The position numbers and the translations under genes are program-made. The notes under the pieces were generated by a model, which saw nothing but the letters and a program-made list of their open reading frames with translations, did no database searches and was not told where the DNA came from. A stretch of 64,000 bases of DNA, taken from Dryocosmus kuriphilus. Its lineage: Eukaryota; Arthropoda; Insecta; Hymenoptera; Cynipidae. The stretch lies in assembly GCA_038277395.1 (NCBI GenBank), contig CM076193.1, forward strand, positions 89,667,583 through 89,731,582, written 5' to 3'. Each line of letters begins with the position of its first letter. Position 1 is the first letter of the stretch. Positions 11,716 through 23,478 of the stretch are shown here, one piece after another.

Positions 11716-13229
11716 ATTACTATTAGTGTAATGTAATGTAATAATGGAATTAGCAATGATAATTACCATAAAAATATCCGAAACAGAATATATCACAACA
11801 TCTAACACATCTGATAAATGCCGCTTTTACACATGAACTTTTTTTTCAAGACTTCCATCGCACAAGAATACCGTATTTACAGTCATGAAAACTTCTCCTT
11901 CGTTACAAAGTTTCTAAGCTTATCACGCATATTGAATCATGTTACTAGAGATTGATGATGGTTGATGATGGTGTTTGACGATTGAATGATGGTGAAAAAT
12001 GGATTGAATTTTTATACAATCTTCTAGCGAAATAGTTTCGCGCTTTTACTCTATCGGACAGGCAGAATTCTGCAGTTGCCTTATTAGATTCTTAACGCGC
12101 CTATAAAAGTAAACATCGCACGGTTCAACTAGCAGAGTTTACTTCGAAGGAATAATTTTTACATTACATGTTGGTAGCTTTTTATCGTTCTAAAGGTTAA
12201 CATAATATATTTCAGGATTTTTTTGTCCTCCGCAAGTACAAAACGGTTGTAAGTTTTCCAGATTTTGATGTTGTTTTAACGAAATTCTTGGATTTTTTCG
12301 CATATTTGTTTATCGTGTTTTTAACTCTGGGTCCAAAGACACCTATTGATTCTTGCACACGTACGCAAACACTAGACGTGATACTTGTCAATATAAAGAG
12401 AGAGCTTATTGTTCAGTGTACTATAGCGTTACTTTTTTTATATCCTGCCTTTTACGAAGAATTGCCCTTGATCCTTTTTGGCAAGAGTCCGGCTAAAGGT
12501 ATACTGATACTGACTTCCTGGAAAATGAATGAATAATATGATGTAAACCGTAGGAAATGCTATTTTAAAATAAGAATTTCAAAAATTTATTAACATATCA
12601 GTTTGGCCAATACTGAATTATTGATGATCAAGTCATTTTAGAATGTAGGTATCGAATTTCGCGTTTGGAGCAGAACAGTTTCAGAAGAGGTGATCGCTTC
12701 TTCCGTCGTAGCTGTCTCGGTTTGTGTGCCGAAAAACTCGCCGCGTTCCCAAGATACCTGAAATTGATACCTGAAATCTAACTGCGGATTCTTATAGTGT
12801 TTATTAGCATGTAGAGTGAAAGACTATATGTTCGAGTCCAATTTTTTGGAACCACTGTATGTGTAAACACTCGATAAGGGTAACAAAAGCGGGTCTTTTG
12901 TTTATTACAACGAAGCTATTAGTTTGTCAAGGAAAAAGTTTAGTAGAAAAATGTAGTGCTTAGAAAGATATACCAAATGAGTGATTGCACGTTGAGATTC
13001 GTTTAATTGTTAATTTGAAGAAAAAAAAAATAAAAAGCGTTCAAAATTGCTTTTTTTCAACACGAAATTATTATTGTGCAATAATCAAGTATGTAAGAAG
13101 TTTCAAACTTTCAGAAAACATGTTTCTTGACACTCTTAAAAAGTGTGAAAATATCAGTCCAAAATAATTCCTATTTTTCCCAAAATGTCATTTTTTATTG
13201 CAAAAGCGACTTCTTGTCGGATAAATTTG
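11716..13229. other. Intron 2, no feature seen
   Basis: Imperfect GATGATGGT repeats at 11950-11995. The open frame at 12288-12536 has no family signature and no codon pattern I trust. Otherwise unremarkable AT-rich DNA. Confidence 0.45.
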
Positions 13230-14290
13230 AGTCATGTTCGACCCATTGAATATCAACTCAAGTTTGTGATTTTACTCTACAAGAGTTGTGCTGTCAAGTA
13301 CTCTTATCAAGTACGCTTAGTTCCTTCATTTGAAAGGGCAAGAGATTCAGGAAATAAAATCTGAGTTAAGACTCCGCATGCGATGAAGCCTCTCCTTCGC
13401 TTGCGACCGTCAAACATTGGGTGACCAGTACAAATATGGTCGTACAAGCATTTCCGATGAGGAACGTTCCGGGCACCCAGAAGCCGCTACAACGGACATT
13501 GCTGAAGCTAGTGTGATATCAGGTGAACGGGTGCATAGGATTTTACATGAAGATTTAGACATGAGAAAATTACCCGCGTGCTGGGTGCCGCGCTTGCTGA
13601 CAATCGACCAAAAGCGCGTAGGGGTGGACATACCGCTCGAGCGTCTTAGCTGTACCAGAAAAATCTGGCGGAGTTTTTGCGGCGAACGATAACCGTTGAT
13701 GAAACCTGGATACACCACCACACCCCTGAGACAAAACAACAGTCAAAGCAGTGATTTGCGCTAAGAGAACCAACTCCGAAGAAGACAAAGATCGTTTTCT
13801 CCGCGGGAAAAGTGATGGCAATAGTTTTTTGGTTCAGCCGTGAAATAATTTTCGTCGATTACCTTGAAAAAGTTAAAACGATCAACGAACAGTACTACGC
13901 TGCGTTGTTGGACAAATTGAAGGCCGAAATCAAGAAAAAACGCCTGCATTTGTCCAGGAAAAGTCTTGTTTCACCAGGATAACTCTCGGGTTCACACGTG
14001 CATGGTCGCGATGTCAAAATTAAATGAATTGAAATTCAAATTGCTTCCTCACCCTCCCTATTCGTCAGATCTCGCTCACAGTGACTTTTTTCTGTTTCCC
14101 AATTTGAAAAAATTTCTTGGGGGGGGGGGGGGGGGGGGGGATACGGGTCAAATTCCAAAGTGAAAGACGCTGTGAACTAGTATTTTTCGGGTTCGGGCAA
14201 AGAATTTTTTTCTAACTGTTTAAAAAGTTGGGATAAACGTTCAATAAAATGTATCGAGTTGCAGGGAGACTTCGTCGAGAAATAAGTTTT
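13230..14290 (+). pseudogene. Broken mariner transposase
   Basis: The reading frame changes several times, but the landmarks run in order. They are a helix-turn-helix region (SPSLATVKHW, then GRTSISDEERSGHPE near 13395-13490), RILHEDLDMRK and WVPRLLTIDQK (13540-13610), the first catalytic region TVDETWIHH (near 13695), LFHQDNSRVHTCMVAMSKL (near 13965, second Asp) and HPPYSSDLAHSDFFLFP (near 14060, third Asp). The C-terminus KCIELQGDFVEK lies near 14270. The order and spacing are those of a D,D34D mariner. A 22-base poly-G run (14119-14140) sits where the family has a GG codon pair. At least four frameshifts leave it dead. I found no convincing matching terminal repeats. Confidence 0.88.
14119..14140 (+). 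repeat. Poly-G tract (22 G) inside the mariner relic
   Basis: It follows codons for KKFLG of the transposase and precedes the resumed coding sequence. Either a slippage expansion of an original GGGGG or a sequencing artefact. Confidence 0.9.
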
Positions 14291-15279
14291 TTTTTCTCTA
14301 GAAATATATGTTTTTCTTAAAAAGGCCGGAAACTTTTCAAATGACCCTCGCTCTTTTTTGTCATGAACAAATGAAATAACTGTCAATTTGCACTACGTGG
14401 ATTCGGAGTTTCAATCATTTGACAGGTGCTACTTTTCCACAAGTCTCCCGGTAACAAAAAATTTCTTGTAATTCAAGGGGGGGGGGGGGGGGGAGTAATA
14501 TTATTTTCTAACAATTACTGCCACTGCAATTTTAAATGTATCAAGCTTAAATTGAAACGATGTATAGAATAAGAGTTTCCAAAAATTATTTGTCCGCACG
14601 AATTTTCAAAATTTCGAATTTTCGGAATTTATGTTTAAATAGAATAAGAGTTGTATTATTGCCATTAAATATATGTGGCAAAACATTCTAATTTTATTGT
14701 TCATAATTGTGACTGATTATTATCGGATATAATAATGGATATAATATACGGTCGACGCAGTCTGTGGAGACCAATTGGGGGAAGCCGTGGTCATCTGCTG
14801 GGCGTCAGCGCCTAAATTGAATTTACGCATTCAAATTAAACAGAGTTAGAATATTTTAGCAAAAAATAGACGTATCAATTTTATTTTATTTTTGTTTTTA
14901 ATTTGAGTAATCTTTCGGTTGTGGTTACAAATCTTTTTAATTGGTTTCTATAAAAAGATCCTATCTAATGCCGGACATGTACAGTTACTTTATTTATCTT
15001 CCCTAATTGGTGCAGGAGCAAGCAGAGGTATGCATACGTGAAGGGATACAGGAGTGAGCCTGACTAGCGTAGTAGGCCAGATACGGATGCTGAACGTGAG
15101 CGCGGTGAGCAGAAGATAGACTATATACAGACGCGATAAAAGAGAGAACGAGGGGTGAAGAGGGCGAGAAGAAAGAAGCAGGGATATTTGAGTTTGAGAT
15201 GTATACAAGGAGGCAACGAATATATTTTGTATGTTGGCAGCTTAGATATTTTTGAAGCTTGTCTCTGATAAAATAATCA
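14291..15279. other. Intron 2, little recognised
   Basis: Contains a poly-G run at 14477-14493 (17 G) and AT-rich sequence. No coding signature or transposon ends apart from the tail of the mariner relic. Confidence 0.5.
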
Positions 15280-16000
15280 GAGAGACAGAGGAGACGAAGG
15301 TGTTTGGCTAGCGTCCCTTTCTGGAAATAGTTTCAGGTGAGAAAGTAATATTATGGTTTGGAAGTTGAAATGAAAAACAGATGAAATAGGAGGACAGGAC
15401 CATTCAAAACGTACGCCCCGGGAGTCCGAAAGAAGAGGAGAAAGGAGAAAAGAAAGACGATAGAGGAGAAAAGAAGAATGAAGACGGGAGTGAAGAAGAG
15501 CGTTAGAACCTGCTACGATATGAATTTGCGAAAGACCACTAAGGGAGTGAATTTACGAAGAGGATGCACTGATGCAGCTGAAAAAGAGCGAAGATGAAGA
15601 GGTGGGGTTGTGAGTAAACCGAAGTAAGACAAAGTGGGACGAGGTTCATAAAGTGTGAGGAAATCTGTGTATTCAGGTTGTATAGATGGTAAGGCGTTTT
15701 TGTTGTTGTGAAGCTGTAAGTAGAGCAGGATGTACTGTAGGATGAGGTGCAATGAGAAAGGGAGAGGAAATTGTGTGAGTAACATAATTAGCATATGAAT
15801 AGATCTAAGAAAAACGAGAGAGGGAGAAAAAATTGTGTAGAAAGATAAAAACAAAGACGAAAATTAAAGACGGTAAGGCGTATTTTGTTGTAAGTATGTG
15901 ATTATAGGAGGATATAGAGTAGAGTGAGATGAAATGAGAAAGAGAGAGGAAATTGTGTGAGTAACATAAGTAACATACGTATTGGTCTATGGACCACCAT
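15280..16000 (+). repeat. Purine-rich region with a ~185-bp direct duplication
   Basis: The segment at about 15682-15795 (GGTAAGGCGTTTTTGTTGTTG, ending GGAAATTGTGTGAGTAACAT) is repeated at about 15867-15980 with around 80-85% identity by eye. The + strand is very rich in GA throughout. No coding signature on either strand. Confidence 0.7.
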
Positions 16001-16380
16001 AATTGTTAATTTTGAAAGTTTGCCTACAGTTTTCATTTTGTTCTTTGGTGAAACGTAAGGCGGCTTGTCCATGAATACGGTAGTACGTCGTCGAGAGTGG
16101 GGGGGGGGGGGGGGGGGGATGAAAGGGAAGAAATGGTGAGATCAGGATGCAAGTAGGTACGTAAAGAGAATGGAAGTGAGAGAACGAATTAGTGTCACAT
16201 TGTTGAACGAGTTACTTCTGGATCTTCGGTCCTTATGGAATTTAAAATTAGAGAGAGAGAAAATTTTGTAAGGACTTATATGTAGGGAGGTACATGAGGA
16301 GATGAGGGTTAGGGCTTCTGTTTCCATTAGAAGTAGAAAAGGATGTATATAGTTTGGCGTAGGTTAAGTTAGGATTATAA
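16001..16380. other. Intron 2 with poly-G run
   Basis: A 20-base G run lies at 16099-16118. Otherwise AT- and GA-rich sequence with no recognised feature. Confidence 0.5.
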
Positions 16381-16466
16381 TTATTGATATGCTTTAATCT
16401 GTAAAGGATTTTGGAGACTCTCAAACTCGTAAAAGGGAGAGAGTATAATAAAGATATACTAATAAC
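16381..16466 (+). mobile_element. SINE tail fragment
   Basis: GGAGACTCTCAAACTCGTAA followed by AAGGGAGAGAGTATAATAAA matches the 3' end of the SINE at 53,924-54,245 (CCGTAAAAGGGAGGGAGTAT). Only the last 60-80 bases are present. Confidence 0.5.
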
Positions 16467-18171
16467 CATAAGAACCCCTTTCCATGTAATTTTTCCTGAA
16501 GTTTCTTATATCTATGGCTTTCAGACTTTCGCCAAGCATAAAAAATAAGACATTCCGATTTCTTTGACCACTGTAAATAAAAATCATATTACAGTAGAGT
16601 CTTTTATTTCATATTTATTTACGCAGTATTTATCATTTTTGGCCAATTTCATTCAGATTTCATTAAGATTGAACAAAAAAAAAAAAAAACAGTTTCTTAT
16701 GTTTATTAAACAATATTTAAACATTCATAAAAGTTTTTTCTAAAATAATTGATGAAGTGTAAATATTCAAAACAATAATGTAAATCTTACAGTGAATCTA
16801 ATAAACAATTAATTAATGGTGAAATTAGAAAACATAAATAAATTAATTGTAAATTTCAGGTATTAGGTAGGATTTTTTTAAAAAGCCATCAACAGATTTG
16901 TAACCAACAGACTTAACTCTTTCCCTATCGAACTAATATGGTTGTTGCAATAAATAAATGACCGGTATTTGTTATCTTTACCAAGTATTGACGCGTACAA
17001 TGATCCCAGAAAATTGGAGGCAAATGTTTTCGTTCTACATGCCAACACTGCAAGAATCCGCAGTCGGATTTCAGTGATCAATTTTGACAAAAAACAGACC
17101 CTATTTTTATGGGGCGCCTGGACTAAAGGATTCCAGCTCATGTTGGGGCGCACAGTGATCCGGATGACACAAAAAGATGATCATAACTAAAAAAAATGAA
17201 CTTTTTTCTTAAATTCAATATTTATTTTTATTACAGTTGTGTGTAATTACAATTGCTAGTATTAAGAAAAGAATTAAACTCTAAAAAACTTTTTTAAAGT
17301 ACAATTCTATCTTGAAATTAATAAAATAAGTTTTTTTTGAATAATTAATGTTATAAAAAAACATAAAAAGTATGTAATTAAAAGAGAAATTTTTTAATTC
17401 AAATTATATTTCCGTTCGGTTCTGCATGACTGCTTGCTTAAAATCTTAAAATTCTACAAGATTTTCTAACTTATCATCGACTCCCTAGGACGTGCAGAGA
17501 CTCTGCCTTGTTTTTTGGCGACAAAAGAGGTAAAGTATCAGCGGTACGTAGCGGGACGTGGCATCGGCAATGGCGACTTCCGTTGGCACGGGAGTGTTCC
17601 TTTCGTAGCACCTATCTTCTTCCTGTCGACGGTGTCCTCTATCATTACGGAAGTAATCCTTTCAGTAGCGAGGATCTGCTGTCGCTCTGTTGAAAACATG
17701 GTGTGATCTTTTAGTTTATACTGGGGCGTCATCTTATGACTACAACTTAAATCCTAACTGTGTAAGAGGCTTTCGCTCAATGCCAAATTCGGAGATTTTA
17801 ACGTCCTTGTAACCGATATTCGGGTTTCGCGTCCACGATTTTCTCCTTCGTGGAGCAGCACCCTGGAGCCATTTTCGAGGCCGCCAGATATGTTTAGAAG
17901 CAAATTTAAATTTAATTGCTAACTTGATTGATTTAGTCTACGTTCTCTCATTTTAATGTGTCGTAGTTGCCGGCTACCTCCTGCTTCGTCTCCCTCAAAT
18001 GACCTCGAGCCTTTGGCGAATGTGTATGTTTCGGAATATGTGCTTTGTTGCGTAGCAATGAGTTTACCTTTACAGGAATATGCAGAGGAGATGTAAGTTG
18101 TGTGTACTTTTACAAGTCGGTCGACGAAGTCTGCTTCGTAGATCTGCTTGATAATTTTTTCGAGAATGGTA
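16467..18171. other. Intron 2, no recognised feature
   Basis: AT-rich up to 17450, then a GC-richer stretch (17480-17930) with an open frame on each strand (for example 17538-17732 minus). None resembles a known family. This could be part of an undefined transposon. Confidence 0.45.
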
Positions 18172-18895
18172 CGACGGTGGGCTGAAAAGTTTTGAGCCTG
18201 AGATAGAAAAATTTTTTTCCCTCAAAACTCACTTTTATTTCTCTACATATTCTGTTTCTAAGTTTACGCATTTCCTGCAGCAATACTCTAACCGCTTCAA
18301 CTCGTCCAAATAGTAGTCGGCCTACGGATTTTATGACCTCGTTCGATGAAAAGCTCTGTCCTCTGAGCCAAGCTTTGAATTTAGGAAACTGAAAAAAGTC
18401 TCTGGGGGTTAGTTCTGGTGAATACGGAGGGTGATCGATCAGTTGGAACTGCAATGCGTGAATTTCGGCCATGGAGACCGCCCGCCGAAGTGTGAGACGA
18501 TGCGTTCTGTTGATGGAAAAATACTTTCCTGTTTGTCAAATGGGACCGTTTTTTTTTTTACAATTTCTGCCTTAAGTTGATTAAGTAATGATGCATAGAA
18601 CTTCCCCGTTATTGTTTTACCTTTTTCAAGACAGTGGATGAATACCTTGCCTTGACTATCCCAAAAAAACAGTCTTCATCACTTTCCCGGCCAATGAAAC
18701 TGTCTTCGCCTTCTTTGAAGCAGGTTCATCCTTCGCAATCCACCTCTTCAACTATTCCTTCGATTCAGTAGTGTAATAATGGATCCGAGCTTCATCTATA
18801 GTCATGAATCCACGCATAAAATCCTTCTCGTTTTGCTTAAGTCGCTCCAATTGAGCATTGCAAATGTTAATTCGAAAGCGTTTTTGGCCCACAGT
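18172..18895 (-). pseudogene. 5'-truncated mariner transposase
   Basis: The - strand reads from about 18895 downward: RFRINICNAQLERLKQ, FMTIDEARIHYYTTESKE (first Asp), then frameshifted sequence, AEIHALQFQLIDHPPYSPEL, TPRDFFQFPKFKAWLRG (third Asp) and EVIKSVGRLLFGRVE. The block that should read HQDNAPxH is degraded and its Asp is gone. The helix-turn-helix half of the protein is missing. The element's 3' end is preserved as TA-CGACGGTGGGCTGAAAAG at 18170-18189, a typical mariner inverted repeat. No matching 5' end is found, so the copy is truncated. Confidence 0.85.
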
Positions 18896-19443
18896 GCACG
18901 TAGTGTAACTATTACGTAACAGAAAAGAACGTATTATGTAACTGGCTAAGAACAGGTTTAGGACAGGGGACGAGTAATGTCCGTAGAGTTTGTCGAAGAA
19001 TTTGCAAAAAAACGACATTTCGCTGTCTTATTCCAGTCAAAAGTTACATTTAAGCAATAAAAAATTGTTTTTAAACAATTAAAAACAGATAAAATCGACC
19101 GTAATGATTTTTTATGTTGCCTAATTAGTATATTTCGTTGTGACGATACCGTTAATTTATGATAAAATGTGAAAAAATAATTGTTTAACCATATAATTAT
19201 TAATCAAAAAATACATAAAAAGATTTTATTTATCCATTAAAAATAATCTGTGGAGAAAAAAAACTACACGAAAGTAATACTTGCGACCAATATACCGCAA
19301 AATGGGGATATTGAGTTTATGTTAAATAACTCGTGGCGTTACTTTTTTTTTCTAAAATCGTTAGTCGTACGGATAAAAGTTTTAGATGATAAGATATGCT
19401 CCTTGAATAGATCTACAGCTTTTTTTTTGTAACGTGAATATTA
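18896..19443. other. Intron 2, no feature seen
   Basis: AT-rich sequence between the truncated mariner and the left end of the next inverted-repeat element. Confidence 0.5.
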
Positions 19444-19789
19444 CACAGGGGTCCGGGTATTGAAGGTATATATTTTATATATTCGTATTCTTAATTAAAA
19501 ACTGAATAAAAAAACTCGTTAAAAAGTTATTAACAATTAAAGAATAATCAATTACTATCGTGGGTAAAGTAGACAAGCTTGTATGTGCGGCCAACGAGAG
19601 CGTGTGCGAACGTAAGCTAACTATCCTGCCAGTCATTTTTAATGGAGGTTGTGACCACCATCACGGCAACTTCATTAACCACAATCATTAAACGTAGAGT
19701 TAAATCTTTTATAGCAATTATTTAAAAAGTAACTTGATAATCAATAAAAACTTTATTCAATTTGAAATCGTGATTTTTCAAGCCAACTT

Positions 19790-20306
19790 AGGGTAAGTTC
19801 GAGTTCAGTTCAAATCTAAAAATCTTCATTTTGTCAGAAAGTTTCTATCCAAACATATGGCATTAATCAAATGAAACATTATTAATGAGACAGAAAATTA
19901 TTGTATCAAGTCTGAAAAAATATTCCCGCATAAAAGTCTGATAAGCGAACTTACTTTCTGGAATATCGAATATTGTATGGAGTTTTTATCCGAACATCCG
20001 GTAGTAATCGAATGAGACCTTGATGAAGAGTCATAAAATTATTTTTTGTAGTCGGAAAGAATATTCCTACTAGGAGTCGAGAAACCGAACTTACTTAGAG
20101 ACATCATATTTCTCAGGGAGATTTCACCCGATTAGCATTCGATAGTAATCGAATGGAACCTTAATAAAGGGTAATAAAGTCATTTTCTTGAAGTCATAAC
20201 AAATATTCCCGACTACAAGTTAAGAAACTGAACTTTTTTTGGAACATATTATGGGGTTTTTTATTCGAATATCCAGTAGTATTAAAATAAAACCTTCATA
20301 AAGGGT
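19790..20306. repeat. ~140-bp tandem array, left part
   Basis: About four units with CCGAACTTACTT, then GAGACATCATATTTCTC, TTTATCCGAACATCCGGTAG, TAATCGAATG and AATATTCCCG. Anchors lie at about 19948, 20088 and 20228. The array continues after the gypsy insertion at 29694-30060. Confidence 0.8.
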
Positions 20307-22284
20307 TGTAACGCTGCTAATTTACCCGCCCTATGTTTTCCTAGGTTCCCCTACTGGATGTCTCAGCCTAGCCAGGGTAGGATGCGGGGACAAGGGTAAA
20401 AGCAGTGAAAATATATTCGGAGGTTTACCAAATAAACAATAAACTATATTCTGCCTATAATATACAACTCTAACTGTGTTGGTGTGTGTGCAAGTGTGTG
20501 TGGGTGTCGGGAGAGTGCGTGTGGTCGAAGTACAATGCTACCTGTATGTGTTTGTGTGTGTGAATGGATATAATGCAAAGGATGATGTCGGCAGTCGGTG
20601 TGCGCGAACCGAGCGGGCCCAGCCCGCTCGTGGTGGAGGCGCTGACTTCTCGGTTCGTCGTTCGGCGGTGCGTGTTGGGGTCGCCACCCGGGTGTCCCTA
20701 TAACAAGAGTACATATGGTGTGGTGAGGGTAGTATCCCTCTCAGCGGGAGCTGCGAATCGGGCCGCCGGTGGTTCGAACGCTCCGCCCCGCGGTACGGTT
20801 GGGTGATCGGGGCGGCGTTCGCGGTATACGGTATGCGTCCCGTTCGGGCGTCACGGTGGGTCTCCGGAGTCGCTGGCCTTGGTCTCATTCGGGGGGGGGG
20901 TGTACCGACCGGAAGGGTGGCCAGGGTGTTCCTGGATCACGACTTCCGTGTCGCATGGGCCGACCATGGTGGTAACGCATCCATCGGCACATACGTCGGT
21001 ATCTGGAGGCGGATGGGTGCGGGTACCGACCGGAAGGGTGGCCAGGGTGTTCCTGGATCGCGACTTCCGTGTCGCATGGGCCGACCATGGTGGTAACGCA
21101 TTCATCGGCACATACGTCGGTATCTGGAGGAGGATGGGCGCGGGTACCGACCGGAAGGGTGGCCAGGGTGTTCCTGGATCACGACTTCCGTGTCGCATGG
21201 GCCGACCATGGTGGTAACGCATTCATCGGCACATACGTCGGCATCTGGAGGAGGATGGGTGCGGGTACCGACCGGAAGGGTGGCCAGGGTGTTCCTGGAT
21301 CACGACTTCCGTGTCGCATGGGCCGACCATGGTTGTAACGCATTCATCGGCACATACGTCGGTATCTGGAGGAGGATGGGTGCGGGTACCGACCGGAAGG
21401 GTGGCCAGGGTGTTCCTGGATCACGGCTTCCGCGTCGCATGGGCCGACCATGGTGGTAACGCATTCATCGGCACATACGTCGGTATCTGGAGGAGGATGG
21501 GTGCGGGTACCGACCGGAAGGGTGGCCAGGGTGTTCCTGGATCACGACTTCCGTGTCGCATGGGCCGACCATGGTTTTAACGCATTCATCGGCACATACG
21601 TCGGTATCTGGAGGAGGATCGGTGCGGGTACCGACCGGAAGGGTGGCCAGGGTGTTCCTGGATCACGGCTTCCGCGTCGCATGGGCCGACCATGGTGGTA
21701 ACGCATTCATCGGCACATACGTCGGTATCTGGAGGAGGATGGGTACGGGTACCGACCGGAAGGGTGGCCAGGGTGTTCCTGGATCACGACTTCCGTGTCG
21801 CATGGGCCGACCATGGTGGTAACGCATTCATCGGCACATACGTCGGTATCTGGAGGAGGATGGGCGCGGGTACCGACCGGAAGGGTGGCCAGGGTGTTCC
21901 TGGATCACGACTTCCGTGTCGCATGGGCCGACCATGGTGGTAACGCATTTATCGGCACATACGTCGGTATCTGGAGGAAGGAAGGTCGGGTAGGGATGGG
22001 GGCCAGGTCGTCGTCGGTCGTGTCCGTCATCGTCGTCGGCTGGTAACTCTGTCACGGGGTACCCGTCCACAGAGGAACCAGTGCAGCTTCTCCTCGTTGA
22101 GACCATTCGAACTGACTCGACTGGGCGCACCGAGTGAAGTGCCGCGAGCCACGTCTCGTTCGTCCTTATAACGACGCGATCGGTGGCGCGCGTCGGCGCA
22201 CTGGTTGCTCCGTGGGGAAGGGATGGTGAGTGCAACTCAGGGCCGGCTGAAGGTGTTATAGCGGTGTGCGGATATCGCGTCACA
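20307..22284 (-). repeat. 3' LTR of the gypsy element
   Basis: In element orientation it begins TGTGACGCGATATCC and ends GCAGCGTTACA (TG...CA). A nine-unit 121-bp array fills about 20905-21985. The copy at 27582-29693 is its partner. Confidence 0.95.
20905..21985. repeat. 121-bp tandem array in the 3' LTR (~9 units)
   Basis: Each unit contains ACCGACCGGAAGGGTGGCCA, TTCCTGGATCACGACTTCCG, GGGCCGACCATGGT, CACATACGTCGG and TCTGGAGGAGGATGGG. The first unit is 119 bp; later ones repeat at exact 121-bp steps (21027, 21148, 21269 and so on). Two main variants alternate: GACTTCCGTGTCGC and GGCTTCCGCGTCGC. Because 121 is not a multiple of 3, apparent open frames on the + strand are repeat artefacts. 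Confidence 0.95.
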
Positions 22285-22300
22285 TTACCCCCTCCTTTTG
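22285..22300 (-). promoter_or_regulatory. Polypurine tract of the gypsy element
   Basis: On the - strand AAAAGGAGGGGGTAA lies directly before the LTR start TGTGACG, the expected position for priming plus-strand DNA synthesis. Confidence 0.85.
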
Positions 22301-22362
22301 GAGGGCGAAACTTTACATTTTTAGTGAAACAGGTGTCGTTGTAAATTTTGACCTACTTACGG

Positions 22363-23478
22363 TTAGTCTGGTGCAGAGATCCCCCACGTCCCGTTCCCCC
22401 TGAGGCGCAACGTGTATCTCCTTCCCTGGAAGTCCGCTCGATGTCGTCTCCGGCCGTACGGTACCTGCACGGTACCCCCGCCGCATGGGAGAGTGACGCT
22501 TTGGCACGGCTGGTTCGGGCTGCTTCGTTCCCGACCCGTCGGGATGGGGTCGGTGGCTGGAGTTGCCTGCTTACTTTCGGCTGGCGGCGTCTGGATGGTT
22601 GGAGCCGCTGCTGGTGTCGTTTGCTCGGTCACTGCTGATGCTAATTGGTGTTTGGGCCCGTTTGCCTGGCCTCGTGCCTTCGTGATGAGTGGCCTGGCTG
22701 GGATGAGGGTGCTGCGCCGCCGTTGGGTTGGGGGTGCGGGTTCAACGGCCACCGCACTCACTTCCTTCATCAAACGTACAGGGTGTCGCAGCGTCTGTAT
22801 GCTCCGTATGCGGGGGCGGTTGGTCGGGGGGCCCCTTGGTCCCTTTCTTTCTCCGGAGTAAACCTTTTGTGGTCGCGTTGGATTTCGCGTCACCCCGGCC
22901 GTTACTGTGTCCTCCTCCTCGGTCTGGTACAGGGGTCCGACCTCCCTGAAGCGCTGGAAACCCTCCGCTTCCAGGCAGGCTTGCAGCCGTGCGAGTTCGA
23001 TATCCATAGTACGTCCGTTCGTAATCCTGTACTGGTTTGTACTGCCCGGCGGCGTCGTTACTTGGGTCTCGAGCGTTGTGGCCGTCCCCTCTCCTGGTGG
23101 TGCAGTGGTTGCCATGGTTATCCCCGCTCGGGTCTCGCTGGTCGCCTTGCCGTGCGTGGCTTGTTCCACTGCCGCTGTTGGTGTCTCCGTGGCTTTCTCC
23201 TCGTAGGGTTTTAGGTCCTTGATGTGTATGCGGCGTACCATATTGCCATTGTCGTCCTTCAGGTCGTACATCACGTCCGAATATTTCCGGTGGATGGTAT
23301 ATGGGCCTTGATACTTGGCCGCCAGCTTGGCGTTGAAGTCGTCGGTTTTTTTGGATAGGTGGTGAGTTCTCTTTAGTACGGTGTTCCCGATGACCGGCGT
23401 CCATTTTCTTCGTCGGAGGTTGTAGTGTTTCTGTTGTTTCTGGAAGCTCGCTGCTATCTGTTGGCGGGCGAGTTCCAT
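22363..23478 (-). pseudogene. pol: Gypsy pol C-terminal part: integrase tail and long extension
   Basis: Continuation of integrase in a shifted frame. Residues 1-95 carry the typical post-core region (KHYNLRRRKWTPVIGNTVLK, KLAAKYQGPYTIHRKYSDVM, DLKPYEE). About 275 residues of Pro/Thr/Ala/Arg-rich sequence follow (for example TTPAAAPTIQTPPAESKQAT), ending in LRLRGNGTWGISAPD. It is joined to the upstream frame by a one-base deletion at about 23479-23490, where the upstream frame reads KLHAAWNSPANR and stops. The long low-complexity tail is unusual for a gypsy integrase. No signal peptide or membrane segment is seen, so it is not an envelope protein. Confidence 0.8.

Noticed and set aside
12288..12536. 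82-residue hydrophobic open frame
   Set aside because: No recognisable family and no splice or start context. AT-rich DNA yields such frames by chance.
17508..17732. Overlapping small genes at 17.5-17.7 kb
   Set aside because: Frames open on both strands in a short GC-richer patch, without start context, splice evidence or known domains.
20907..21985. CRISPR-like regular array
   Set aside because: The units are contiguous 121-bp tandem repeats with no unique spacers, inside an LTR of a eukaryotic retrotransposon.
20476..22046. Repeated + strand open frames of 80-150 residues across the LTR
   Set aside because: They arise because the 121-bp satellite unit happens to be open in several frames. 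They are antisense to the retrotransposon and cycle phase every unit.
22363..23478. Envelope gene for the gypsy element
   Set aside because: The frame begins with integrase C-terminal motifs and has no signal peptide, fusion peptide or membrane span.
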